A stretch of 64,000 bases of DNA from Halorussus salinus. Lineage in GTDB: Archaea > Halobacteriota > Halobacteria > Halobacteriales > Haladaptataceae. This document shows positions 9,456-17,700 of the stretch, piece by piece. Location: contig NZ_ML974127.1 of NCBI RefSeq assembly GCF_004765815.2, positions 1,218,927-1,282,926 of the forward strand. The letters are read 5' to 3'. The translations under genes were made by a program, and so were the position numbers. Within the stretch, counting starts at the first letter, position 1, and every line of letters starts with the position of its first letter. Below the pieces are notes generated by a model. That model ran no database searches, was not told where the DNA came from, and was given only the letters and a program-made list of their open reading frames with translations.

Positions 9456-10004
9456 TCACCTCCGCGAGTCGTCAGCCTCGGCGTCCCGCGAGTCGTCGGC
9501 CTCGGCGTCGTCCGACCGGACCGTCTCGACCGGAATCCCCCGCTCGCGGAAGGCCGATTCGGCGCGCTCGAACTCCTCGTCGGCGTACGACAGCAGGCCG
9601 GAGGGCATCATCACGTACCGCTCTCTCACCCCACCGCCACGCCAGTAGCGGACGACGAACCGCGGCCGGGTCAGCCAGTCGTCGCCCTCGACGGCGGCGA
9701 CCGACTCCACGTCGTGGAGCGGGATGCGGTCGGCCGACCCGACGCCCCGGCGGCGGTTGACCGCGCGCCCGGCGACCAGCAGAGTCGCGACCGCGAGCGC
9801 GCCGACCGCCGCCGCTCGCCAGTCCCCGTCGCGGAGGGTTCGGACGGCGGCGACCGCGAGCGCGCCGTAGAGACCGAGGTAGCCAGCGAGGAGAACCCTG
9901 TTGCCCTCCCAGTAGCGTCTGGCCTGCAGGTAGAGGCCCGACTCCACGCGGAGTTCGTCGTCGGTCAGCACGCACCGGCCGCGCTTGGTTCGGAACGTCG
10001 TCAC
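9456..10004 (-). CDS. Membrane protein with PH-like domain, unknown
   Basis: 182 aa, GTG start. Two hydrophobic segments (about residues 37-57 and 66-82) are followed by a beta-rich domain ('PLHDVESVAAVEGD' then 'RFVVRYWRGGG'), as in bacterial PH-domain membrane proteins. The last 18 residues are a short imperfect tandem repeat (DDAEADDSR twice). Convergent with the antiporter gene, 33 bp apart. Role unknown. Confidence 0.72.
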   Translation of the reverse strand: MTTFRTKRGRCVLTDDELRVESGLYLQARRYWEGNRVLLAGYLGLYGALAVAAVRTLRDGDWRAAAVGALAVATLLVAGRAVNRRRGVGSADRIPLHDVESVAAVEGDDWLTRPRFVVRYWRGGGVRERYVMMPSGLLSYADEEFERAESAFRERGIPVETVRSDDAEADDSRDAEADDSRR

Positions 10005-10069
10005 GGAAGGCTCCTCGGGCGGATTTGGGCGCGTCGGCGGAAGAATTTACTGCCGCTTTCGAGGAGTCC

Positions 10070-11815
10070 CTACTGCTGGTCGGCCAGTCGCTCGACGCGC
10101 GCCAGCGAGTCGGCACTCTCGGGGTCCTTGTCGTCGCGCACGCCGAGGAACCGCGGGAAGCGCAGGGCGTAGCCCGACGAGTAGGTCGGCGACGCCTGTA
10201 TCTCCTCGTAGCCCACCTCGAAGACCACTTCGGGGGCGATTTCGACCTCCTGTCCGTCCTGTCTCCGGACGTGGGGTTCCAGCAGTTCGGTCAGGTCCGC
10301 GAGTTCGTCGTCGGTGATGCCGGTGGCGACCTTGCCGAGCGTCTCGAACTCCTCGCCCTCCTCGACGCGGGCCGAGACGAGGAACGTCCCCAAGAAACTC
10401 GCCCGGCGACCCTCGCCCCACTCCGCGCCCGTGACCACGAGGTCAAGCGTCTCCACGTCCGGTTTTCGCTTGAGCCAGTTCTTCCCGCGGCGACCCGGTG
10501 AGTACGTCGAGTCGGGGTTCTTCAGCATGATGCCCTCGTGGCCCGAGTCGAGAGCCTCGGCTTCGATGTCGGCTATCTCGTCGGGGTCGTCGGTGACCCA
10601 CAACGACGAGACCGCAGACTCCCCGGAACCGGCCTCGCCCTCCGGGTCGAACACCGATTGCAGTCGGTCGTGGCGCTCGGGCAGGGGCGTCCGAAGCAGG
10701 TCGTCGCCGTCGGCGTGCAGGCAGTCGAACGCGAACAGGTCGAGTTCGACCTCCTCGCGGGCGCGGGCCACGTCGTGCTTCCGGCGGAAGCGCCGCAGGA
10801 CCTCCTGAAACGGCAGGGGGTCGCCCTCCTCGGTGGCGACGACCTCGCCGTCGATGATGGCCGGGGCGTCCAGAGTGGCTTCGACGTACTCGGCGATTTC
10901 GGGGAGCGGGTCGGTCACGTCCTCCATGTTCCGCGAGAAGATAGCGACCTCGCGGGCGTCGTCTCCGGTGTCCCACGCCAGTCCGTCGGGGTCGTAGTGA
11001 ATCTGAACGCGCGCGCCGTCGTACTTCCACTCGACGGCGGCCTCGTCCCAGTCGTCCAGCGCGTCGGCGACGCTCCCGGCCTGCGCGAGCATCGCTTGGA
11101 CGGGGCGGCCGAGTTCGAGGTCCATCGCCGCGAGTCCGGACTCGCCCTCGTCGCGGGCGACGCGGGCGACCTCCCCGTAGTCGTTCGACACTTGGAGCGC
11201 GCGCGCTACCTCCTCGACGGGCACCTCGAAGGCGTCGGCGGTCGCGTCCCGGACGGTGCCCTCGCCGACGCCGATGCGCATCTCCGAAAGGACGAGGCGG
11301 GCGAGATAGCGCGCTTCGGTCGAACTCGCGCGGTTGAACAGCGCGAACAGCACGTCTATCTTCTTATCCTGACTCCCCGACCCCTCGGCGGCCGCGAGCG
11401 CGTCAAGTTCCGCGGCGACCTCCGCGACGGTGAGGTCGTTCGCGGACCCGTTCGCTCCGCCGCCGGACTCACCGCCCGCGCCGCCGGTGAACGCGCCGAG
11501 ACCCTGCTGGCCCCCGAAGTCGTAGCTCGCGGCGACTTCGCCGATGTCGCCGAGGTCCGCGAGGAGGCCCTCCACGTCGTCGGCCGAGACGTTGGTCCCG
11601 GCGGCCCGCGCGATGGCCTCGTAGCAGTAGTTCGGGCCGATGTCGAGCGTCCGCGAGGACCACGCCGGGAAGACCCGGCCTTGCACGAACCGGGCCAGCA
11701 CGGGGAGGTCGTCGCCAGCGTCGGCGAACAGGTGCGTGACCTGCTCGGTAATCTCTGTGTCGGCACTTCGCTCCTCGATTTCGGCGGCGGTGTCGGCGAA
11801 CTCCCCGAATTCCAT
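10070..11815 (-). CDS. lig: ATP-dependent DNA ligase
   Basis: 581 aa, the usual size for haloarchaeal LigA. Domains: N-terminal DNA-binding domain (1-200), nucleotidyltransferase domain with adenylation motif I 'EWKYDGARVQIH' (catalytic lysine near residue 265), motif III 'FSRNMEDVTDPLP', motif IV 'IIDGEVVA', motif V 'EGIMLKNPDSTYSPGRRGKNWLKRK', shortened in this description, and a C-terminal OB fold. It seals nicks in Okazaki fragments and repair. A Ser/Gly-rich linker near residues 125-145 is not seen in shorter relatives. A 440-bp gap separates it from the next gene upstream. Confidence 0.96.
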   Translation of the reverse strand: MEFGEFADTAAEIEERSADTEITEQVTHLFADAGDDLPVLARFVQGRVFPAWSSRTLDIGPNYCYEAIARAAGTNVSADDVEGLLADLGDIGEVAASYDFGGQQGLGAFTGGAGGESGGGANGSANDLTVAEVAAELDALAAAEGSGSQDKKIDVLFALFNRASSTEARYLARLVLSEMRIGVGEGTVRDATADAFEVPVEEVARALQVSNDYGEVARVARDEGESGLAAMDLELGRPVQAMLAQAGSVADALDDWDEAAVEWKYDGARVQIHYDPDGLAWDTGDDAREVAIFSRNMEDVTDPLPEIAEYVEATLDAPAIIDGEVVATEEGDPLPFQEVLRRFRRKHDVARAREEVELDLFAFDCLHADGDDLLRTPLPERHDRLQSVFDPEGEAGSGESAVSSLWVTDDPDEIADIEAEALDSGHEGIMLKNPDSTYSPGRRGKNWLKRKPDVETLDLVVTGAEWGEGRRASFLGTFLVSARVEEGEEFETLGKVATGITDDELADLTELLEPHVRRQDGQEVEIAPEVVFEVGYEEIQASPTYSSGYALRFPRFLGVRDDKDPESADSLARVERLADQQ

Positions 11816-12070
11816 CGTCCGTGCGTAGTTTGCGGGTGGGATTAAGGGGTTCGACTCTCGATTCGTGGTGGTGTTTCGGTCGAGGGATTGTGGTGGGGTT
11901 CGGATTCGGAAACGGCAGTCGAGTCGGGAAGTGCGAGGGCGAGAGCGAACGAGAAGTTAGCTGCTTCGGACTCGTGCAACGGAGTCATCGTGACCGTACA
12001 GCACTGCGACCGCGAACCGCGCTATCGCCGACGCCGATCATACCGCACGGCACCGCCCCGCGACCGCGAG

Positions 12071-12127
12071 CCTCACGCCTCCCCAACCTCGGCGGCCGCG
12101 GACGCGGCCGCCATCCCTCGCGCGGTT
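12071..12127 (-). repeat. Dispersed structured repeat, copy I
   Basis: Read on the minus strand this is 'aaccgcgcgaggga', a hairpin, then 'gaggttggggaggcgtgagg'. The same ends occur at 42710-42780 and 53415-53481. In this copy the middle (12091-12112) is a 9-bp stem with loop GGAC. It lies in the 440-bp non-coding gap between the ligase and pabB/trpE genes. Confidence 0.7.
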
Positions 12128-12153
12128 GGCGAGTCGCCGGACGGCGACTCGCC
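12128..12153. repeat. Perfect 11-bp hairpin in the ligase-pabB gap
   Basis: 'ggcgagtcgcc' and its reverse complement are separated by GGAC. It lies downstream of the chorismate-synthase-type gene (minus strand) and could fold in its 3' transcript as a terminator-like structure, though no T run follows. The rest of 11816-12256 shows no gene; an AT-rich patch (12208-12236, 'ggaatatattgcc') may be a promoter. Confidence 0.55.
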
Positions 12154-12256
12154 AGCGCGCGCCGACCGCAGGCGGGAGACAATCCTCTGCCATAGTTTCG
12201 AAAGGGGAAATAAACTTCTAACGTAGGAATATATTGCCTACAAGTGGGGCTATCTC

Positions 12257-13798
12257 TCACTCCTCGACGGCCAACTCCTCGTCGTCCAGCGCGTCGTCCA
12301 TGGCGCGGACGAGCGCCCGGCCCTTCGCGAGGGTCTCCTCGTACTCCGATTCGGGGTCCGAGTCGTGGACGATGCCCGCGCCGACGCGCAGGTAGTACTC
12401 GTCTCCAGCCCGGACCAGCGTCCGGATGGTCATGTTCAGCGTCGCGCGCTCGTCGAACCCGACGACGCCGATGGCTCCGGTGTAGGGGCCGCGCCGGGTC
12501 GATTCGAGTTCGTCGATTATCTCCATCGTCCGGGGTTTCGGGGCACCCGTGATGGTTCCGCCGGGGAACACCGCGGCGATGGCGTCCGCGACGGATGCGT
12601 CGTCGCGGCGCGTTCCGACCACCTTCGAGACGGTGTGCATCACCTCGGAGTAGCGGTCGATGCGCCGGTACTCCGAGACCTCGACCGACCCGAACTCGCA
12701 GACCTTCCCGAGGTCGTTGCGCTCCAAATCGACCAGCATCGCGTGTTCGGCGTGTTCCTTCTCGCTGTCGAGGAGTTCCCGCTCCAGTCGTCGGTCCCCC
12801 GCGGGTGTCTCCCCGCGGGGTCGCGTCCCGGCGATGGGTTCGGTCACGAGGCGGTCACCCGCGCAGTCTATCAGGAGTTCCGGACTGGCGCTGACCAAAT
12901 CGACGCCGGGGAACTCCACCAGCGCGGAGTAGGGCGCGGGGTTGACCCGCCGGAGCGCCGCGAACGCCGCGACGGGGTGGACCGCCGCGGGCGCGACGAG
13001 TCGTTGAGAGATATTCGCTTGAAACGTGTCGCCGTCCCGGACGTACGCCTTCGTCCGGCGCACCCGCTCGGCGTACTCGTCGGGGCCGACCTCGTTGCGG
13101 AACGTCGCCGTCTCGGCGTCCGCGGGCGGAGCCTCGATTTCCCGGTCGCCCTCGCAGGCCGAGCGCGCGAGGGAACGAGCGCGCTCGACGGCCCGGTCGT
13201 AGATTCGCGAGCAGTCGTCCCCGCTCCGCTCGTCCCGCGGCGACACCCGCGGACAGCAGGTCACGCGCAACTCGGTCCGCTCGTCGTCGGGTCGGGTCTC
13301 GCCTCCGCCCCGCGGTTCGCGCCACGCCGCCACGCGGTCGTAGACGCCCAACTGGAGTCTCGGGAGGTCGCGGTCGTCGGTCGTCGTCTCCGGCAGGTCC
13401 TCCAACTCGCGGGCGAGGTCGTACGAGAACCACCCGAACGCGCCGCAGGGGTAGGGCACGTCGCAGTCCCCGCGAACGAGTGCTTCCCCGCCGAGGAGGT
13501 CGTCCAACGCCGCGAACCCCTCTGGCGTCCCGTCGGTCGCGTCGGTCCGAACCCACCGCTCGGGGTCGGTGGCGAAGTAGCCCCACCCGTCCTGCCCGCC
13601 GGTGGTTTCGAGGTAGACGCCGTCGGCTCCGGTCGCTTCGCTTCCGGCGACGCCGCCCTCGTCGTCGCGCGCTCGCCGGTAGGCGTCGTAAGGGTCGCTC
13701 ACCGTCGTCCGGACCTCGACCGGGATTCGGGCCGGGGCGTCGAGCGAGGCGGCGAGGCGGCGGAACTCCTCGGGGGAGGTGACCGTTCGAATCGTCAC
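12257..13798 (-). CDS. pabB: Chorismate-utilising synthase component I (PabB/TrpE family)
   Basis: 513 aa, GTG start. It converts chorismate, with ammonia from a glutaminase subunit, to aminodeoxychorismate (folate) or anthranilate (tryptophan). Chorismate-binding core in the C-terminal half: '[12 protein letters not shown]', '[10 protein letters not shown]', '[11 protein letters not shown]', '[13 protein letters not shown]', '[12 protein letters not shown]' and '[17 protein letters not shown]'. The overall form, with an extended N-terminal domain, looks like haloarchaeal PabB. However, the PIAGT motif has Ala where E. coli PabB has the nucleophilic Lys (PIKGT), as in TrpE, so the symbol is tentative. 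No glutamine amidotransferase gene is adjacent in the window. Confidence 0.85.
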   Translation of the reverse strand: MTIRTVTSPEEFRRLAASLDAPARIPVEVRTTVSDPYDAYRRARDDEGGVAGSEATGADGVYLETTGGQDGWGYFATDPERWVRTDATDGTPEGFAALDDLLGGEALVRGDCDVPYPCGAFGWFSYDLARELEDLPETTTDDRDLPRLQLGVYDRVAAWREPRGGGETRPDDERTELRVTCCPRVSPRDERSGDDCSRIYDRAVERARSLARSACEGDREIEAPPADAETATFRNEVGPDEYAERVRRTKAYVRDGDTFQANISQRLVAPAAVHPVAAFAALRRVNPAPYSALVEFPGVDLVSASPELLIDCAGDRLVTEPIAGTRPRGETPAGDRRLERELLDSEKEHAEHAMLVDLERNDLGKVCEFGSVEVSEYRRIDRYSEVMHTVSKVVGTRRDDASVADAIAAVFPGGTITGAPKPRTMEIIDELESTRRGPYTGAIGVVGFDERATLNMTIRTLVRAGDEYYLRVGAGIVHDSDPESEYEETLAKGRALVRAMDDALDDEELAVEE

Positions 13799-14322
13799 GG
13801 GGGAGAGTACCGTGGCGGCGGTTATCTGGCTTCGGGTTCGTGGCGACGCTCGGTCCGACCGGCGGCTCGGCGATTCGTTTCAGGTGAACCATCGACACCA
13901 TTATGTCGGTCTGGGCCATTGTTTCGCACGCTCCGCATTTCACAAGCGTGGTGGCTGATGGTGCGGAGTACGGGCCCTCAGGGTCCGTTTTGGAGCGACT
14001 GTCCTCCGGCGGCGACGCATCTATTCGACGGTCAGCCGGTAGTTTCACTTTCACTACGGAACGTACTCGGTCGAGCGACCGTATTTTCGAGTCAAGCGTC
14101 CGCTTTCGCCCGGTTAGTCGCTCTAGACCGAACGGCGGTTTTAATTTCACTTTCACTCCGGTGTAGGCGAACGTCTTTACTACGATGACGACAACGCACG
14201 AACGGCGTGAGTTCACGCCTTCGGACCATCAGCCACCACGAATCCCGGCACCCGCCGGACGCGGAGCGACGCGCCGGACAGATTCCGGTCAGTGATTCCG
14301 CGGCTCTTTCCGGCGATTGCGG
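13799..14322. other. Gene-poor interval with repeated short motifs
   Basis: About 520 bp with no convincing gene; an 87-codon open frame at 13903-14166 is built partly on repeats. It holds the 15-mer cgtggtggctgatgg at 13947-13961 and its inverse at 14226-14240, and the 13-mer tttcactttcact at 14043-14055 and 14145-14157. A hairpin 'gggccctcagggtcc'-like patch lies at 13972-13987. It may be the edge or control region of the tail island. Confidence 0.5.
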
Positions 14323-14703
14323 TCAGTCCTCGAAGTCGTCGGAATTGTCGCATCGCAACATCGAGATGCAGTCTCTGACCTCGTTGAGTTCGTCTTGTAT
14401 CTCGTTCGTGCGCTCAATGTTCTCCTCCAAGAAGTCCATCATCCCTTGGTCGAATCGGTTGCTTCCCCCTTCGAGGAGGTTCTGTAGCTCTTCCAGTTCG
14501 TCTTCGTTCGCCCGAGCGTGGTCGAGCGCGGTCTCGACCCGCTCGTCTATCGGGTCGATCTCGTCTTCGACAGTCTGTTCGACGTACGACTTCGTGGCGA
14601 GTCCGGCGGAGCGGCGGGCGGCCCAGTAGAGGAATCCCCCGATGGTACTCAGGACGGCGGCGCTCGTGCCGAATAGCTCCACGACGGAACGGAGAGAGTC
14701 CAT
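14323..14703 (-). CDS. Small membrane-anchored coiled-coil protein
   Basis: 126 aa from the ATG at 14703; an in-frame ATG at 14733 would add ten residues. The N-terminus holds one membrane segment ('AAVLSTIGGFLYWAARR', about residues 14-30). The rest is acidic, highly helical and predicted to form a coiled coil (about residues 55-115), ending with two cysteines ('DCISMLRC') and an acidic tail. Forms a same-strand set with the two genes upstream. The shape recalls small accessory proteins of viral and plasmid modules, for example holin- or spanin-like anchors, but nothing specific supports that. Confidence 0.6.
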   Translation of the reverse strand: MDSLRSVVELFGTSAAVLSTIGGFLYWAARRSAGLATKSYVEQTVEDEIDPIDERVETALDHARANEDELEELQNLLEGGSNRFDQGMMDFLEENIERTNEIQDELNEVRDCISMLRCDNSDDFED

Positions 14704-14752
14704 CCTTCGAACCGTAGCAGACGGATAGTACATACTCGTTTTCCGCCGAAAC

Positions 14753-15133
14753 TTACTCGTAGGTCGTCCGCGCCAACACCGCGGGTTCCGCGTCCGACGA
14801 CTCGCCGCGCTCGAATCGCCGGAGCGAGATTCGACCGCGAACTGCTTGAGCGCGCTCCTCGAAGTCGGGAATCGCGTCGTACAACTCCTCGGCCTCGCCC
14901 CGGTCGGCGTAGCGAATCGACGCACCGACCGCGGGTCGTGCGAGGCCCGCCGAATCGACGTACGCCCGGTAGCCCTCCGCCATCACGCCGGACGCGCTCG
15001 GACCGGGCAACTCGTCGCGTAGCTCCTCGGCGAGCGTGCGGTTCTCGACTTCGAAGACGAACTCGACCGCAAACGTCGTACGAGGCCGCGCCGTCTCGCG
15101 GGTCGGCGACCCCGTAGCGTCTGTGTTCGACAT
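14753..15133 (-). CDS. Hypothetical cytoplasmic protein
   Basis: 126 aa, ATG start, codon use like the host. Contains a beta strand rich in Phe/Val ('TTFAVEFVFEVENRTLAEEL') followed by helical segments; no motif recognised. It sits 20-50 bp upstream of the coiled-coil gene and downstream of the HTH gene on the same strand, so the three may be one transcription unit. Confidence 0.65.
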   Translation of the reverse strand: MSNTDATGSPTRETARPRTTFAVEFVFEVENRTLAEELRDELPGPSASGVMAEGYRAYVDSAGLARPAVGASIRYADRGEAEELYDAIPDFEERAQAVRGRISLRRFERGESSDAEPAVLARTTYE

Positions 15134-15265
15134 ACGTCCGAAAACGCGCCGCGTCTATTATACTGGTTTTCACACGGTGAAAAACGCGCTACTCGTCGCT
15201 ACATCGTTCGTTTCCGGAAAAAGAATGCGGTGGCGTTACTTCGAACCGGTCGGCGAGGCGGGCGT

Positions 15266-15520
15266 TCAGACCCGGCCCTTCTCGCCGTCGAGACCGTCCT
15301 GCACGATGTCGTCGAGGACGTTCATCCCCTCGGGGGTGACAACCGCGTCGGCGTCCTCGTCCACGTCGAGGGTGCTTCCCTCCTCTTTCATTCGATTCCG
15401 ATACTTCCGGACCGCCCAGACCGAGCAGTTGGCCTTCTTCGAGATGGCCCGATTGCCGAAGAACGGCGCGCAGGCCATGATGACGACCTTCTGCCAGTCT
15501 CGTAGCTGTTTGTTGGGCAT
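15266..15520 (-). CDS. Small helix-turn-helix protein, possible regulator
   Basis: 84 aa, ATG start. The segment 'ISKKANCSVWAVRKYRNR' (about residues 26-43) reads as a helix-turn-helix, and it follows a short helix 'QKVVIMACAPFFGN'. The C-terminal half is acidic ('DVDEDADAVVTPEGM'). The repeated 15-mer cgtggtggctgatgg lies directly upstream of the start (15522-15536), where an operator would be. Plausible controller of the neighbouring tail island, inferred from position only. Confidence 0.65.
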   Translation of the reverse strand: MPNKQLRDWQKVVIMACAPFFGNRAISKKANCSVWAVRKYRNRMKEEGSTLDVDEDADAVVTPEGMNVLDDIVQDGLDGEKGRV

Positions 15521-15853
15521 GCGTGGTGGCTGATGGATTTGGGGTGTGGCGACGCGCGGTCGAAGTCGGTGGCCTCCTCGTTCGGAGGGACGACCCCGAC
15601 CGCACCGCCGCCACGGGTCGGTTCGCTAACGGTACGGGACGAGCGTCCGGAACGAGTCCAACGATGCTCGCCCGTCGGCATCACTTTCAACGAGCTGTTG
15701 ATAGATAAAAGTATTGAACTGAAAACTATTATATTGGACACTGTGTAGGTGAATTAACCGTCTGCCTCGAAGTGAAAGTGAAGATTGACTCGCTCAGCGA
15801 TAAAGTAGATGTTCGGGACTTCGAGACGGAACGAGCAAAAAAGGAAGACCGAG
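15521..15853. promoter_or_regulatory. Upstream region of the HTH gene, AT-rich promoter candidates
   Basis: 333 bp without a gene. It has AT-rich boxes on the minus strand ('ccaatataatag' at about 15726-15737 and 'atacttttatc' near 15703-15713), giving a leader of 170-200 nt before the HTH gene. It also holds the repeated 15-mer (15522-15536) and an inverted copy of the tttcactttcact motif (15771-15782). Module 1 of the tail island ends at its right edge. Confidence 0.45.
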
Positions 15854-16249
15854 CTACAGCACGCGACGCATCTGCACGCTGTAGTGGTAGCCGCCGGTCG
15901 AACCGTCCTCGTGGGCCTCGACCACGCGGACCTCCTCGCCCGCGCTGGCGTAGGCGTCTACGTCCGCGCTCGCGCCGTCGTTGACGGTCGTATCGACGCC
16001 GATGCTGTCTCCTCGGCCCGCGCGCCCGACCGTCGGCATCATGTTGTCGAGCGTCGCGGCGTCGGCGATTCCCGCGTCGATGCTGATGCCCGACGTGTCG
16101 CCGCTCCCGTCGGCCGTGACGTGGACGCCCTCGACGTACCAGATTTCGCCGTCGGGGACGGTCACGGAGACGAGGGTGTCGTCGGTGCCGTTCAAACTGT
16201 GTCTGTTAGCGATGCTCTCGTCAGATTTGGTGGTGTCGTGAGTTGGCAT
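15854..16249 (-). CDS. Tail-tip/virion-associated protein, last gene of tail module 1
   Basis: 131 aa. Beta-rich: 'VSVTVPDGEIWYVEGVHV' then repeats of Gly/Ala/Asp-rich strands and 'GGYHYSVQMRRVL' at the end. The opening strand pattern resembles the 82-aa protein at 16471-16719 ('TTVPSGEVWKVTL'), so the two may be related knob or fibre-tip domains. Its ATG directly follows the stop of the 72-aa gene. No enzymatic motif. Role as a minor tail component is inferred from position. Confidence 0.65.
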   Translation of the reverse strand: MPTHDTTKSDESIANRHSLNGTDDTLVSVTVPDGEIWYVEGVHVTADGSGDTSGISIDAGIADAATLDNMMPTVGRAGRGDSIGVDTTVNDGASADVDAYASAGEEVRVVEAHEDGSTGGYHYSVQMRRVL

Positions 16250-16468
16250 CTACTTGGAGGAGTCCGCCTGTTCGACGCGCTTCTGGTACCGCTCCTGTAC
16301 TCGTTGAGCCAGTTCGTGGTCGTCCCCGAGGTCGGGCGTCCGTTCCTTCGCCTCGGGTTCCGACGCGACGCCGGTCCCCTCGACTTCCGCGAGCGCCTTC
16401 GCGGCGGCCTCTTCGTTTTCGGGCTCCCACTCGATTTCGTGACCGGAGTTGGATTTTCGTTTGTACAT
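16250..16468 (-). CDS. Small charged protein in tail module 1
   Basis: 72 aa, basic N-terminus ('MYKRKSNSGHEIEWEPE') and a helical remainder rich in Glu, Ala and Gln. No cysteine or membrane segment. It is spaced by two bases from the gene upstream and touches the one downstream, so it is an integral part of the operon. Could be a tail assembly helper or a fibre-attachment peptide; function unknown. Confidence 0.6.
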   Translation of the reverse strand: MYKRKSNSGHEIEWEPENEEAAAKALAEVEGTGVASEPEAKERTPDLGDDHELAQRVQERYQKRVEQADSSK

Positions 16469-16470
16469 AG

Positions 16471-16719
16471 TTAGTTAACCACGAAGCCGCCGATATGGAC
16501 TCCTCGATAGTCATCACCATTCGATTGGACGCGATCACCGCCGACAAGGACCGTTTCAAAAGGCCGTCCATCTGCCACATCTTTCCTATTTATTCCAGCG
16601 TTATTTGGAGAGTCTTGTTTTAGTGTGACTTTCCAAACTTCACCACTTGGGACCGTAGTAGACTCGCCACCAGCTAAAACGATACTGATCGGCTCGTTAT
16701 TAATGTCTGCTTGAACCAT
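16471..16719 (-). CDS. Small beta-rich tail-associated protein
   Basis: 82 aa. Reads as a single beta-sandwich: 'ISIVLAGGESTTVPSGEVW' followed by strands ending 'GVHIGGFVVN'. Its DNA is visibly more AT-rich than neighbouring genes and uses more AT-ending codons, suggesting a separately acquired receptor-tip module. The pattern 'VPSGEVWKV' parallels 'VPDGEIWYV' in the last gene of the module. Position among fibre genes suggests a surface tip protein. Confidence 0.6.
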   Translation of the reverse strand: MVQADINNEPISIVLAGGESTTVPSGEVWKVTLKQDSPNNAGINRKDVADGRPFETVLVGGDRVQSNGDDYRGVHIGGFVVN

Positions 16720-16722
16720 GAT

Positions 16723-17307
16723 TTATGCCTCAATGAAGTCGTACGCTAACGCCTGTCTTCGTGCCTCTGCCTCGGTAAACCGCTCGTGATGCGCATCGCT
16801 CGCCGCATCTACGTCGGTCCCATGCTGTAACGGATACCCACTGAACGAATCCTTCTCGCTCAGATTCGCCAGTGCCGAGATAGCCGTATTAGCGATTCCG
16901 TCGAGAATCACCCGTGCGTCGTTAATCTCGGCGTCCGTAACCCCGGACGCGCTCGCGGGAACCTCCACGATTGCCAACAGCACGCTCTCCGAGGGAATCG
17001 AGGGCGCTTTCGGCGTACTGCTCGCGGTCCCGGTCACGCTCCTCGCACCCGAGGAGTCCGCGACCACGAGGTCGTAGCGCGGCTTCTCGGCGTGGGGAGC
17101 GTCGAGGCTCACCGTCTGGTCGCTAATCGAGTGGTCGGTGCCGTCGATGACGACCGTGCCGCTCGCCACTTGGACGCTCGCGTCCTGCGTGCCGCCATCG
17201 GAGACATCGCAACCGCTCTCGACCTGCGTGCCGCCTTCGAGGGCGTCGCGGACGAGCGCGTTGAAGTCGTTGGCGAACGGGAAGTCGCCGTCCGTGTGTT
17301 CTCTCAT
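16723..17307 (-). CDS. Tail fibre / baseplate-type protein
   Basis: 194 aa. The first two thirds match the style of phage baseplate/fibre-base proteins: a Val-Ser-Gly strand series 'VQVASGTVVIDG', 'KPRYDLVVAD', 'LLAIVEVPAS' and 'EINDARVILDG'. The C-terminus has the 'DAHHERFTEAEARRQAL' segment, a form often seen in haloarchaeal virus fibre proteins as a trimerising helix. The start overlaps the gene upstream by four bases. Probably part of a side or central fibre of module 1. Confidence 0.7.
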   Translation of the reverse strand: MREHTDGDFPFANDFNALVRDALEGGTQVESGCDVSDGGTQDASVQVASGTVVIDGTDHSISDQTVSLDAPHAEKPRYDLVVADSSGARSVTGTASSTPKAPSIPSESVLLAIVEVPASASGVTDAEINDARVILDGIANTAISALANLSEKDSFSGYPLQHGTDVDAASDAHHERFTEAEARRQALAYDFIEA

Positions 17308-17669
17308 GTGTTCACCACCGTCTCGCTGAGTCGATACTCCACCTCGAAGTCTGAGGTCTTGCGAATCCCGCTGTGGGTGATGCGGGCCTGCAGGTCGCCG
17401 TCGGCGTCGAAGGTGCCGACCTCGGTCAGCTCCGCGCCCACGTCGTCGTAGTTCGCGTCGCTGGTCGAGAGGGTAATCTCGAACACCGTCTCGCCGGTTC
17501 CGGCGTCGGCCTCCGCGACCGATTTGCGGGCCGATTCGACCTCGTTTTCGAGCGAACTGTTCGTCTTCGTCGGGTCCGTCGTGCCGGTCCCGACGCCGAT
17601 TTCCGCGACCTCGGATTGGATGAAGTCGCGGATGGCGTCGCGTCCGGCGTTCGTGATTTTTCCTGTCAT
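17304..17669 (-). CDS. Tail fibre base protein
   Basis: 121 aa from the ATG at 17669. Typical features of phage fibre-attachment domains: 'TNAGRDAIRDFI' at the start, then 'IGVGTGTTDPTKTNSSLE' and 'ELTEVGTFDADGDLQARI'. Proteins of this kind connect receptor-binding fibres to the baseplate of tailed phages. It overlaps the next gene by four bases and follows the hub gene after 31 bp. Confidence 0.75.
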   Translation of the reverse strand: MTGKITNAGRDAIRDFIQSEVAEIGVGTGTTDPTKTNSSLENEVESARKSVAEADAGTGETVFEITLSTSDANYDDVGAELTEVGTFDADGDLQARITHSGIRKTSDFEVEYRLSETVVNT

Positions 17670-17700
17670 GTTCTGTTTGCGTCTCGTCGTCCGTCGCTGT

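Noticed and set aside
13903-14166. 87-codon open frame on the plus strand in the 13.8-14.3 kb gap
   Set aside because: Half of it is made of the repeated tttcactttcact motifs, its residues do not resemble haloarchaeal proteins, and no promoter is clear.
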